Under the pieces are notes generated by a model. The model was not told where the DNA came from. It did no database searches and saw only the letters and a list, made by a program, of their open reading frames with translations. Below are positions 52,996-61,287 of a DNA stretch of 64,000 bases, piece after piece (within the stretch, counting starts at the first letter, position 1; the number at the start of each line of letters is the position of its first letter). The DNA is from Thiofaba sp049322715 (GTDB lineage Bacteria; Pseudomonadota; Gammaproteobacteria; Halothiobacillales; Halothiobacillaceae): assembly GCA_049322715.1 (NCBI GenBank), contig JBMOQP010000044.1, positions 62,001 through 126,000 of the forward strand. The letters run 5' to 3'. Made by a program: the position numbers and the translations under genes.

Positions 52996-53919
52996 CTAAC
53001 CGCCGGAAGACGTCTTCCAGCGGACACTGAAACCATGCGCATAGCGCAGATCGACCTCGTCCACCTCGTCGATTCTCGGTGCGAGGGTCTTGTCGAACAC
53101 ATCGAGGAAGCGGCGCATGCGCTCCTCGGTATCCACCCGTCCCATGCGGATCGCCGTACCGTTGTCCAGCACCACGGTCAGCGAGCCGCGCTGATCCTCG
53201 CGCAAGGCCCGCGGCCGCAGCCCGGCTAGCGCAAGCTGCTGGCGCAGGCCGCTGAAACGCTCCCACAACCGCAGCTCGCGCCCGTCCGCGCCGCTCAGGG
53301 CTGGCAGGGTGCTGAGCTCGCCCTGCACCCCGGGATAGATCAGCGTGCCATCGGCGGTCAGCACCCCGTCGCCGCGCCACAGCGCCAGCGGGGTGTGCTC
53401 CTCGACCCACAGGTGCAGGGTGTCCGGCCACTCGCGACGCACGCGCGCCTCGCGCACCCAGGCCAGCCCCCCCAGTCCCTCCAGCACGCCATCAAGGTCC
53501 AGGCCGAAGAAACTCATCCCGTTGAGGCGGTTGTCGACCGCCGACTGCACGGCGGCGGGCGGCAGGCGCTGCAGTTCGCCGTCCACCTTCACCACCCGGA
53601 TCGGGAAGGTCCACGGGTCGTGCAGCGTGCGCCACCCCCAGGCCAGCAGCGCGACCATCCCCCCCAGCACCAGCAGGTGCAGGGTGTGCCGGCCGATCAG
53701 TCCCCACGGCAGGCGACGCACTGGCGTCGCTGCCCTGCCCGGGGCTCGGCGGAATCCTTCCCTGGATTTCGCCCTTCGGGTGTCGCCAAGTGGCGACCCA
53801 GCGCCGTTCCCTACGGCGCTGTTAGCGGATGCCGACCATCCATGGTCGGCCCCCTCCGGGTTCGCCTTACGGCGAATCCCGATCCGTTCCCGACGGATCG
53901 GTGCGGCGTAACCGGCCAT
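52996..53919 (-). CDS. ftsQ: Cell division protein FtsQ with repeat-derived N-terminus
   Basis: A bitopic divisome protein, 307 aa. The cytoplasmic tail is followed by one transmembrane helix (about residues 78-97, LLVLGGMVALLAWGW), the POTRA domain (RVVKVDGELQRLPPAAVQSA) and the beta domain (WPDTLHLWVEEHTPLALWR). Residues about 6-58 are two adjacent hairpin elements read in frame (RIGIRRKANPEGADHGWSAS, then GSPLGDTRRAKSREGFRR), making the cytoplasmic tail unusually long. The ATG at 53919 shares a base with the ddlB stop. An initiator lower down would have to lie past the elements, where no Met is seen. Confidence 0.93.
   Translation of the reverse strand: MAGYAAPIRRERIGIRRKANPEGADHGWSASANSAVGNGAGSPLGDTRRAKSREGFRRAPGRAATPVRRLPWGLIGRHTLHLLVLGGMVALLAWGWRTLHDPWTFPIRVVKVDGELQRLPPAAVQSAVDNRLNGMSFFGLDLDGVLEGLGGLAWVREARVRREWPDTLHLWVEEHTPLALWRGDGVLTADGTLIYPGVQGELSTLPALSGADGRELRLWERFSGLRQQLALAGLRPRALREDQRGSLTVVLDNGTAIRMGRVDTEERMRRFLDVFDKTLAPRIDEVDEVDLRYAHGFSVRWKTSSGG
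53748..53902. repeat. Two adjacent hairpin elements inside ftsQ
   Basis: First element (53748-53822): GGCGGAAT stem around CCTTCCCTGG, CCCTTCGGGTG, GTCGCC-AAGT-GGCGAC, and AGCGCCGT-like pairing with ACGGCGCT. Second element (53830-53902): GCCGACC around ATCCATGG, CCCTCCGGG, TTCGCC-TTAC-GGCGAA, CGATCCG around TTCCCGA pairing with CGGATCG. The two share the same plan with different stems and stay in the ftsQ frame. Confidence 0.88.
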
Positions 53920-54851
53920 CAGCCCGCACGTCCCTGGTCGAGGGTGGTCGCGAGGATGGCCAGGACCAGATCCACGAAGTCCATCCCGTCCGCACGGGCG
54001 GCCATCGGCACCAGACTATGGTCAGTCATGCCCGGCACGGTATTGATCTCCAGCAGCCAGAAACGGCCGGCGCCATCGCGCATCACGTCCACCCGGCCCC
54101 AGCCGCTCGCCCCGACCGCGCGGAAGGCCGCAAGGGCGAGGGACTTCAGCTCATCTTCCGCGTCAGACGGCAGACCACAGGGACAGTGGTAGCGGGTATC
54201 GTCCGCGAGGTACTTGGCATCGAAGTCGTAGAAGTCGTGACTGGTCTCCAGCCTGATCGGCGGCAGGGCCCGGTCGCCGAGGATGGCGACGGTGTATTCC
54301 CCGCCCTCGATGAACTGCTCCGCCAGCACGGGGCCGAAACCGGCAGCCTTGTCGAATGCGGCCGGCAGGTCGGCGACCGTCCGGACCTTGCTCATGCCGA
54401 TGCTCGACCCCTCGAGGGCCGGCTTGACCATCAACGGCAGGGCCAAGGCCCGGCCCGCTTCCTCGGCATCCTGGCGGCTATTGAGCACGCGGAAGGCCGG
54501 GGTCGGCAGGCCGGCGCCGAGCCACAGCTGCTTGGTGCGCAGCTTGTCCATGCCGAGCGCGGAGGCCAGCACGCCGCTGCCGGTATAGGGCAGGCCGATC
54601 AGTTCCAGCGCCCCCTGGATCACGCCATCCTCGCCGCCGCGGCCGTGCATGACGATGAAAGCCCGCTCGAACCCCCCGGTCTTGAGCAGTTCGACCACAT
54701 CACGCCCGGCGTCGATGCCGTGCGCATCCACACCGCGCGCCCGCAGGGCCTCCAGCACGGCGCGCCCGCTCTTGAGGGAGACCTCGCGCTCGGCGGACCA
54801 GCCGCCGTACAGCACGGCCACGCGACCGAACTGTTTCGGATCGCCCATCAT
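53919..54851 (-). CDS. ddlB: D-alanine--D-alanine ligase
   Basis: ATP-grasp ligase making the D-Ala-D-Ala dipeptide, 310 aa. Visible: VLYGGWSAEREVSLKSG near the start, VMHGRGGEDGVIQG, GMDKLRTKQLW, KPALEGSSIGMSKV, and the metal site LLEINTVPGMTDHSLVP. The ATG at 54851 overlaps the murC stop by one base (TGATG); a GTG one codon upstream is possible. No murB lies between murC and ddlB. Confidence 0.96.
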   Translation of the reverse strand: MMGDPKQFGRVAVLYGGWSAEREVSLKSGRAVLEALRARGVDAHGIDAGRDVVELLKTGGFERAFIVMHGRGGEDGVIQGALELIGLPYTGSGVLASALGMDKLRTKQLWLGAGLPTPAFRVLNSRQDAEEAGRALALPLMVKPALEGSSIGMSKVRTVADLPAAFDKAAGFGPVLAEQFIEGGEYTVAILGDRALPPIRLETSHDFYDFDAKYLADDTRYHCPCGLPSDAEDELKSLALAAFRAVGASGWGRVDVMRDGAGRFWLLEINTVPGMTDHSLVPMAARADGMDFVDLVLAILATTLDQGRAG

Positions 54852-56347
54852 CACTTCTCCTCCTTCACCGATTTGCCGGGAGCGGATCGGGGATCGCCGT
54901 CAGGCGAACCCGCAGGGGGCCGGCCAAGGATGGTCGGCCTCCACAAATCCGCCAGGCGCGGGGCCAGCTGGCCGATGTTGCCCGCGCCCATCACCAGCAG
55001 GACGTCACCGTCGTGCAGCAAGCCCGCGAGGATCTCCGGCATCTCGTCCACCTTGTCCACGAACACCGGCTCCAGCCGTCCGCGCGCGCGCACCGCACGC
55101 GCCAGGGCACGGCCGTCGGCATTGGGAATCGGCGCCTCGCCGGCGGCGTAGACCTCGGTCAGCAGCAGCACGTCGGGCTCGGACAGCACGGTGGCGAAGT
55201 CATCGAGCAGGTCGCGGGTTCGGGTGTAGCGGTGCGGCTGGAAGGCCAGCACCAGGCGGCGGCCGGGCCAGGCCCCGCGCACCGCCTCGAGGGTGGCGGC
55301 GAGCTCGCGCGGATGATGGCCGTAGTCGTCGATCAGTTCGATGCGGCGGCCATCCAGCTGGGCGGTGCCATAGGACTGCTGGCGGCGGCCGATGCCCTGG
55401 AAGCCGGCCAGGGCGCGCTGCATGACCGGGATGTCGACCCCGAGCTCATGCGCCACCACCATGGCCGCGAGGGCGTTGAGCACGTTGTGCCGGCCCGGCT
55501 GGTTGAGGCGTGCCTCGAAGGGCTCGACGCCCGGCAACTGGACGGTGAAGCGCATGCCGCCCCCATCAGCGCGCACATCGACGGCACGGGTGTCGTTGTC
55601 CTCGCCGAAACCGTAGGTCACCACCGGGCGGGCGGCGCGCGGCAGCAGTTCGCGCACCACCGGGTCGTCGCCGCACATTACCGCCATGCCGTAGAACGGC
55701 AGGTTGTGCAGGAACTCGACGAAGGTGTCCTTCAGGCGCTCGAAGTCGCCGCCGTAGGTCTCCAGGTGATCGGCATCGATGTTGGTGACGATGGCGATCA
55801 TCGGCTGCAGGTGCAGGAAGGAGGCGTCGCTCTCGTCGGCCTCGGCCACCAGGTAGTGGCCCGCGCCGAGGCGCGCATGGCTGTTGCTGCTGTTGAGCCG
55901 GCCGCCGATGACGTAGGTCGGGTCGAGCCCCCCCTCGGCCAGCAGCGAGGCTACAAGGCTCGTGGTGGTGGTCTTGCCGTGCGTACCGGCCACCGCGATG
56001 CCATAACGGAAGCGCATCAGCTCGGCCAGCATCTCGGCGCGGCGGATGACCGGGATGCGCTGGGCGTGGGCCTCGGCCACCTCCGGGTTGTCGGTGCGCA
56101 CGGCGGTGGAGGTGACCACCACATCCGCGCCGTGCACCAGCTCGGCGTCGTGGCCGATCCACACCTGCGCCCCGCGTTCGCGCAGGCGGCGCACGGAACC
56201 GCTCTCGGCCACGTCACTGCCGCTGACCATGTACCCGAGGTTGAGCAGCACCTCGGCGATGCCGCTCATGCCCACCCCGCCGATGCCGACGAAGTGGATG
56301 CGCCTGACGCGGCGCATGGACGGTTTGTGGGTCAGGAGCGGGGTCAT
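54851..56347 (-). CDS. murC: UDP-N-acetylmuramate--L-alanine ligase
   Basis: ATP-dependent ligase adding L-Ala to UDP-MurNAc, 498 aa. The N-terminal Rossmann motif is IHFVGIGGVGMSGIAEVL, the P-loop VAGTHGKTTTTSL, and DDYGHHPRELAATLEA is the MurC signature. The final 30 residues (about 470-493: ILGRPPAGSPDGDPRSAPGK) are encoded by a hairpin element and form a novel C-terminal tail; the same kind of tail ends FtsW. The start overlaps the murG stop (ATGA). Confidence 0.96.
   Translation of the reverse strand: MTPLLTHKPSMRRVRRIHFVGIGGVGMSGIAEVLLNLGYMVSGSDVAESGSVRRLRERGAQVWIGHDAELVHGADVVVTSTAVRTDNPEVAEAHAQRIPVIRRAEMLAELMRFRYGIAVAGTHGKTTTTSLVASLLAEGGLDPTYVIGGRLNSSNSHARLGAGHYLVAEADESDASFLHLQPMIAIVTNIDADHLETYGGDFERLKDTFVEFLHNLPFYGMAVMCGDDPVVRELLPRAARPVVTYGFGEDNDTRAVDVRADGGGMRFTVQLPGVEPFEARLNQPGRHNVLNALAAMVVAHELGVDIPVMQRALAGFQGIGRRQQSYGTAQLDGRRIELIDDYGHHPRELAATLEAVRGAWPGRRLVLAFQPHRYTRTRDLLDDFATVLSEPDVLLLTEVYAAGEAPIPNADGRALARAVRARGRLEPVFVDKVDEMPEILAGLLHDGDVLLVMGAGNIGQLAPRLADLWRPTILGRPPAGSPDGDPRSAPGKSVKEEK
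54870..54939. repeat. Hairpin element encoding the MurC C-terminus
   Basis: On the plus strand this copy is inverted relative to those in ftsQ and murD: ATTTGCC/GGGAGCGGAT, ATCGCCGTCAGGCGA and GGCCGGCC around AAGGATGG. In the coding direction it reads as SPDGDPRSAPGKS. The outer stem has decayed. Confidence 0.75.
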
Positions 56348-57423
56348 TCGTTTTCCTCCAGCCAGGGCGCGCACAGATCCAGCACGCGCTCGGCGGCGTC
56401 CGGTCGGGCCTGGGCGCGCGCGCGGCGGGCCATCTCCAGCAGGCGCGCACGGTCCGTGCCAAGCAGGCGCAGACGCTCGGCCAGCCGCCCGGCGGTCAGT
56501 TCGTTCTGTTGAATCAGTTCGGCGGCACCGGCATCGGCCAGCACCGCGGCGTTGTGGGTCTGGTGGTCGTCAACCGCATGCGGGAACGGCACCAGGATGC
56601 TGCCGACGCCCGCCGCGGCGAGTTCGGCCACGGTCAGCGCCCCGGCGCGGCAGAGCACGAGGTCCGCCCAGCCGTAGGCCGCTGCCATGTCGGCGATGAA
56701 CGGCTCGACGCGTCCGCCCACGCCCGCCCGCCCATAGGCGGCATAGGCCTCGTCGACCATCTTGCCGCCCGCCTGGTGCCAGACCTCGGGGCGTTCGGCC
56801 GGATCGAGCAGCGCCAGGGCCTGCGGCACGGTCTCGTTCAGCGCGCGCGCGCCCAGGCTGCCGCCCACCACCAGCAGGCGCATCGGCCCGCCGCGGCCGG
56901 CCATGCGCTCGTCCGGCCCCGGCAGGTCGGCGATGTCCGGGCGCACGGGGTTGCCGATGACCTCGGCACCTTCCGCAAACGCGCCGGGATAGCCTGCCAG
57001 CACCCGGTTGGCCATCCGCGCGAGCACGCGATTGGTCAGCCCGGCGATGGCGTTCTGCTCGTGGATCACCAGCGGAATGCCGAGTGCGCGCGCCGCAAGG
57101 CCACCGGGACCGGCGACGAAGCCGCCGAAGCCCAGCACCAGCCGCGGACGATGGGCCCGCATGATCGTCATGGACTGGATCACGGCCTTGAGCAGGCGCC
57201 AGGGCGCGGCCAGGCGCGTGCCCAGACCCTTGCCGCGCACGCCGCCAATCTCGACCGCAGCGAGCTCGAACCCTGATTCGGGCGCCATCCGCGCCTCCAT
57301 GCCGCCCCGGCTGCCCAGCCAGAGCACGGGGATGCCCCGCTCGCGGAGGAGCCGCGCGACCGCCAGGGCCGGAAGGATGTGACCGCCGGTGCCGCCAGCC
57401 ATGATCATCACGGGCCGCGTCAC
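56344..57423 (-). CDS. murG: Undecaprenyldiphospho-muramoylpentapeptide N-acetylglucosaminyltransferase
   Basis: Peripheral membrane GT28 transferase turning lipid I into lipid II, 359 aa. The N-terminal glycine loop is MIMAGGTGGHILPALAVARL; second conserved parts are VVGGSLGARALNETVP and LVLCRAGALTVAELAAAGV. GTG 57423 overlaps the ftsW stop by 4 bp (GTGA) and has GGAGG about eight bases upstream. A far longer open frame upstream overlaps ftsW and is not real. Confidence 0.96.
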   Translation of the reverse strand: MTRPVMIMAGGTGGHILPALAVARLLRERGIPVLWLGSRGGMEARMAPESGFELAAVEIGGVRGKGLGTRLAAPWRLLKAVIQSMTIMRAHRPRLVLGFGGFVAGPGGLAARALGIPLVIHEQNAIAGLTNRVLARMANRVLAGYPGAFAEGAEVIGNPVRPDIADLPGPDERMAGRGGPMRLLVVGGSLGARALNETVPQALALLDPAERPEVWHQAGGKMVDEAYAAYGRAGVGGRVEPFIADMAAAYGWADLVLCRAGALTVAELAAAGVGSILVPFPHAVDDHQTHNAAVLADAGAAELIQQNELTAGRLAERLRLLGTDRARLLEMARRARAQARPDAAERVLDLCAPWLEENE

Positions 57424-58787
57424 GATGCGCCCCTCCTGGCCAGGACCGATTTGCCCGGGGCAAATCGGGAATCGCCGTCTGGCGAACTCGAAGAGCGGCG
57501 CCCTTGGACGGATGCCAACCGCACCGGATCGGTCGCCTCGTGATAGACCCGCAGCAGCAGCGCCGTGGCGATGCACATCATGACCAGCGAGCTTCCGCCG
57601 TAGCTTATGAACGGCAGGGTCAGGCCCTTGGTCGGCAGCAGGCCCATGTTCACGCCCATGTTGATGAAGGCCTGCAGCCCGATCCAGGTGCTGATGCCGT
57701 AGGCCATGAAGGCCCCGAACTGCAGCCCCACCTGCTCGGCCAGCCGGCCGATGGCGAAGCCGCGCTGCAGAAACAGGCCGTACAGCAGGATCAAACCCAC
57801 CATCCCCGGCAGCCCCAGCTCCTCGGCCAGCACCGAGAAGATGAAATCGGTGTGCGCCTCGGGCAGGTAGAACAGCTTCTGCACGCTTTCGCCCAGGCCC
57901 ACGCCGGTCCAGCCGCCGCGACCGATGGCGATCAGCGCCATGGACAACTGGAAGCCAGTATTGAGCGGGTCGGCCCAGGGATCGGAAAAACCGGTGAAGC
58001 GGCGCATGCGGTAGGGCTCGAGGACCACCGCGAGGTACAGCAGGCCGATGCCGCCGAGGATCAGCAGAATCATCCAGCGCAGCTGGCCGCCCGCGAGGAA
58101 CAGCATGGTCAGGCCGGTGGCCATCAGCACCACCGTGGCGCCCAGGTCCGGCTCCAGCATCAGCAGGCCAGCGGCCACCACCAGCGCAATGATCGGCATG
58201 CCGAAGCCCTTGAGGGTGGTGCTCACGAGATCGCGCTTGGCCGCCAGATAGGCGGAGAGATAGAAGATCAGAAGCAGGCGGGCCGGCTCCGAGGCCTGCA
58301 GGTTGACCGGACCGAAGCCGATCCAGCGGCGCGAGCCGTTGACCACATGGCCGATGCCCGGCAGCAGCACCGCGACCAGCACCAGCCACGCCAGCAGCAG
58401 CCACAGGTAGCGATGCCGCTCGAGGAAGGCGAGGTCCACCCGCCACAGGGTGTACATGCCGAACACGAGCCCCGCCGCCGCGAACAGGGCCTGGCGGAGG
58501 GCATAGTGGTACGGCGATCCGATCTTGTCGGACAGGGCCACCGAGGCGGAGGTCACCATCACCAGGCCGACGCTCAGCAGCCCGAGCGCGGCCACCAGCA
58601 GCAGGCCATCGATGCGCGTACCCTCGCCGCGGCGGAATCCATCCCTGGATTCCGCCCTGCGGGTCTCGCCCTGCGGCGATCCAACGCCGTTCCCGACGGC
58701 GTTGCTCAGGGCGAGGCTGGCCGTATCCATGGCCTTGCGCGGATCGATGCGGCTGGCCAGGCTGGAACCCGCGTCCGGCGTCATCAT
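57420..58787 (-). CDS. ftsW: Peptidoglycan glycosyltransferase/lipid II polymerase FtsW
   Basis: SEDS-family polymerase of the septum, 455 aa with about ten transmembrane helices. SEDS signatures are HVVNGSRRWIGFGPVNLQAS, EPDLGATVVL, GLGESVQKLFYLPEAHTDFI and PLLTKGLTLPFISYGG-type sequence near residue 400. Both ends are altered: residues about 29-53 (GSPQGETRRAESRDGF) and 427-447 (SPDGDSRFAPGKS) come from hairpin elements. ATG 58787 overlaps the murD stop (ATGA). Confidence 0.95.
   Translation of the reverse strand: MMTPDAGSSLASRIDPRKAMDTASLALSNAVGNGVGSPQGETRRAESRDGFRRGEGTRIDGLLLVAALGLLSVGLVMVTSASVALSDKIGSPYHYALRQALFAAAGLVFGMYTLWRVDLAFLERHRYLWLLLAWLVLVAVLLPGIGHVVNGSRRWIGFGPVNLQASEPARLLLIFYLSAYLAAKRDLVSTTLKGFGMPIIALVVAAGLLMLEPDLGATVVLMATGLTMLFLAGGQLRWMILLILGGIGLLYLAVVLEPYRMRRFTGFSDPWADPLNTGFQLSMALIAIGRGGWTGVGLGESVQKLFYLPEAHTDFIFSVLAEELGLPGMVGLILLYGLFLQRGFAIGRLAEQVGLQFGAFMAYGISTWIGLQAFINMGVNMGLLPTKGLTLPFISYGGSSLVMMCIATALLLRVYHEATDPVRLASVQGRRSSSSPDGDSRFAPGKSVLARRGAS
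57448..57510. repeat. Hairpin element at the FtsW C-terminus (decayed)
   Basis: GATTTGCCC with GGGCAAATC (57448-57466), then AATCGCC-GTCT-GGCGA. The outer part, expected to be GGCCGGCC around AAGGATGG, has drifted. Coding sense matches the MurC tail (SPDGD, then FAPGKSV). Confidence 0.65.
58631..58703. repeat. Hairpin element in the FtsW cytoplasmic N-terminus
   Basis: GGCGGAA around TCCATCCCTGGA, CCCTGCGGGT, CTCGCC-CTGC-GGCGA and AACGCCG paired with CGGCGTT around TTCCCGA. The architecture is the same as the AddB-like and first ftsQ elements. It stays open in the ftsW frame. Confidence 0.88.
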
Positions 58788-60202
58788 GCCCCGAACCTCC
58801 GGCGAACCTCGGCGGCGAACACCTCGCCCCGATGATCGTATCCCTTGAACATGTCGAAGCTCGCGCAGGCAGGCGAGAGCAACACGACATCGCCAGGCCG
58901 GCCAAGCTCCGCCGCCACCGAGACCGCCTCGCCCATGTCCGCCGCCCGGACGATGGGCGCCGCACCGGCCCAGGCCTGCGCGATCAATCCGGCGTCCTGG
59001 CCGATCAGCACCACCCCGCGGGCCTTCTCGGCGATCAGCGGGCGCAGCACGGTGAAGTCCTGGCCCTTGCCGAGCCCGCCGGCGATCAGCACCACCGGCA
59101 CGGTCTGCCCGGCCAGCGCGGCCGCGGTGGCGCCCACGTTGGTGCCCTTCGAATCGTTGACCCAGTCGAGCCCGTGGAAGTGGCCGACGAACTGGCTGCG
59201 GTGCGGCAGGCCGGCGAAGCGGCGCAGGGCGTCGAGGACGGCAGCAGGCTCCACGCCCACCGCCTCGACCAGGGCCAGGGAGGCCAGGGCGTTGGCCATG
59301 TTGTGCCGGCCGCGCAGGGTCAGTTCACGCTCGCGCACCAGCGGCCGGTCCCCGTGGGCGAGCCAGGTTTGGCCATCGCGGATGCCGACCATCCCTGGGC
59401 GGCCCCCTTCGGGTTCGCCCAAGGGCGACTCCCGATCTGCTCCCAGCGGATCGGTCTCCACCATGCCCCATTGCCCCGCCGCCGGGGCATCGAGGCCGAA
59501 GCTGACCGTGTGTGCCGCGTTCGAGCAGCCTGCCAGGCGCAGGCTCCAGTCATCGTCCCGGTTGACCACCGCAACCGCCGCTCCCTGATACACCCGTCCC
59601 TTGGCCTCGGCGTAGGCGGCGAGGTCCGGGTAACGGTCCATGTGGTCCTCGCTCACGTTCAGCACCACGCTGGCCGCCGGCCTGAGGCTGGATGTCGTCT
59701 CCAGCTGGAAGCTGGAGAGCTCGAGGACGTAGATCTCCGCATCGTTGGGGCCGGCCAGCAGGTCGAGCGCCGGCGTGCCGAGGTTGCCGCCAACCAGAAC
59801 CTTGCGGCCGGCGGCGGCCAGAAGCTCGCCCACCAGGGTGGTCACGGTGCTCTTGCCGTTCGAGCCGGTGATGGCGATGACCGGAGCCTTGACGTGACGA
59901 GCAAACAGCTCGATGTCGCCGATGATCTCCGCGCCTGCAGCCGCCGCGGCCTGGATGGCGGGCTCGGCCACCGCGATGCCCGGGCTGACCACCAGGGTGC
60001 GGAAGCCCCTGAACAGCTCCGCCTCGAACGGGCCGAGGTGGACGGCGGCCAGCGGACATTCGGCGCGCAGTTCCGCCAGGCCCGGCGGCTCCATGCGGCT
60101 GTCGGCCACGGCGAAGACCAGCCCCCGGCGCGCAAGGAAGCGCGCCACCGAGAGCCCGGTCTTGCCGAGGCCGACGATCAGGATGTCCGCAGCGTTGCCC
60201 AT
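58784..60202 (-). CDS. murD: UDP-N-acetylmuramoylalanine--D-glutamate ligase
   Basis: Ligase adding D-Glu, 472 aa. Visible: ILIVGLGKTGLSVARFLA, VVSPGIAVAEP, P-loop ITGSNGKSTVTTLVGELL, NVSEDHMDRYPDLAAY, HNMANALASLAL and the C-terminal LLSPACASFDMFKGYDHRG. Residues about 250-273 (RESPLGEPEGGRPGMVGI) are a hairpin element placed between FGLDAPAAGQWGM and GQTWLAHGD, in the central domain where a surface loop is expected. It ends two bases from mraY. Confidence 0.96.
   Translation of the reverse strand: MGNAADILIVGLGKTGLSVARFLARRGLVFAVADSRMEPPGLAELRAECPLAAVHLGPFEAELFRGFRTLVVSPGIAVAEPAIQAAAAAGAEIIGDIELFARHVKAPVIAITGSNGKSTVTTLVGELLAAAGRKVLVGGNLGTPALDLLAGPNDAEIYVLELSSFQLETTSSLRPAASVVLNVSEDHMDRYPDLAAYAEAKGRVYQGAAVAVVNRDDDWSLRLAGCSNAAHTVSFGLDAPAAGQWGMVETDPLGADRESPLGEPEGGRPGMVGIRDGQTWLAHGDRPLVRERELTLRGRHNMANALASLALVEAVGVEPAAVLDALRRFAGLPHRSQFVGHFHGLDWVNDSKGTNVGATAAALAGQTVPVVLIAGGLGKGQDFTVLRPLIAEKARGVVLIGQDAGLIAQAWAGAAPIVRAADMGEAVSVAAELGRPGDVVLLSPACASFDMFKGYDHRGEVFAAEVRRRFGA
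59384..59454. repeat. Hairpin element inside murD
   Basis: GCCGACC around ATCCCTGG (right arm GCGGC, one mismatch), CCCTTCGGG, TTCGCCC-AA-GGGCGA, CGATCTGC around TCCCA pairing with GCGGATCG. It is translated in the same relative frame as the PhoR copy. Confidence 0.85.
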
Positions 60203-60204
60203 CT

Positions 60205-61287
60205 TCAGCGCACCTTCAGGGTGGCCAGCCCGATCAGCACCAGGATCACGGTGATGATCCAGAAGCGCACGATGACCTTCGGCTCGGGCCAGCCCTTGAG
60301 CTCGAAGTGATGGTGGATGGGCGCCATGCGGAAGATGCGCTTGCCGGTGAGCTTGAACGAAGCCACCTGCAGCATCACCGACACGGTCTCCAGCACGAAG
60401 ATGCCGCCCATGATGAACAGCACGATCTCCTGGCGCACCATCACGGCCACGGTGCCGAGCGCCGCACCAAGGGCCAGCGCGCCGACATCGCCCATGAACA
60501 CCTGGGCCGGATAGGTGTTGAACCAGAGGAAGCCGAGGCCCGCGCCGACCATGGCGGCGCAGAACACCACCAGTTCCCCCACCCCGGCGACATAGGGAAT
60601 GCCCAGGTACTCGGCGAACTTGATGTTGCCGGTCAGATAGGCGAACACCGCCAGGGCGCCCGCGACCAGCACGGTCGGCAGGATGGCGAGGCCGTCCAGG
60701 CCATCGGTGAGGTTAACCGCGTTGCTGGTGCCGACAATGACGAAATAGGTCAGCACGACGTAGCCGAAGCCGAGCGGGATCAGCACGTCCTTGAGCATCG
60801 GGATGATCAGGCTGGTCTCGACCGGGGTCTGCGCGCTGGCGTACAGGTAGATGGCCGCGGTCAGACCGATCACCGACTGCCAGAAATACTTCCAGCGCGC
60901 CGGCAGCCCCTTGCTGTTCTTCTTGCTGATCTTGAGCCAGTCGTCCATCCAGCCGACCACGCCGAAGGCCAGGGTCACCAGCAGCACGATCCACACGTAG
61001 TGGTTGGCGAGGTTGCCCCACAGCAGGGTGGAGGTCGCGATCGCCACCAGGATCAGCGCCCCGCCCATGGTCGGCGTGCCGGACTTGGACAGGTGGGTCT
61101 GCGGGCCGTCGGTACGTACCTGCTGGCCGAACTTCAGCTCCGCCAGCTTGCGGATCATCCACGGGCCGACCAGCAGGGCGATCGCGAGCGCGGTCAGCAC
61201 GCCGAGGATGGCGCGCAGGGTGATGTACTGGAAGACATTGAAGCCGCTGTAATAGTGGCTCAGCGCCTCGAACAGCGCGGTCAGCAT
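60205..61287 (-). CDS. mraY: Phospho-N-acetylmuramoyl-pentapeptide transferase
   Basis: Integral membrane enzyme making lipid I from UDP-MurNAc-pentapeptide and undecaprenyl phosphate, 360 aa with ten helices. Signatures: GTPTMGGALIL (after HLSKS), GWMDDWLKISKKNSKGL with the Asp pair, LTDGLDGLA, and KLTGKRIFRMAPIHHHFE near the C-terminus. No repeat element is present here, in contrast to its neighbours. The start overlaps the murF stop by 7 bp. Confidence 0.97.
   Translation of the reverse strand: MLTALFEALSHYYSGFNVFQYITLRAILGVLTALAIALLVGPWMIRKLAELKFGQQVRTDGPQTHLSKSGTPTMGGALILVAIATSTLLWGNLANHYVWIVLLVTLAFGVVGWMDDWLKISKKNSKGLPARWKYFWQSVIGLTAAIYLYASAQTPVETSLIIPMLKDVLIPLGFGYVVLTYFVIVGTSNAVNLTDGLDGLAILPTVLVAGALAVFAYLTGNIKFAEYLGIPYVAGVGELVVFCAAMVGAGLGFLWFNTYPAQVFMGDVGALALGAALGTVAVMVRQEIVLFIMGGIFVLETVSVMLQVASFKLTGKRIFRMAPIHHHFELKGWPEPKVIVRFWIITVILVLIGLATLKVR

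Noticed and set aside
56344..58965. 873-codon frame extending murG upstream
   Set aside because: The extra part overlaps ftsW in another frame; the GTG at 57423 with a good ribosome site gives a normal MurG.
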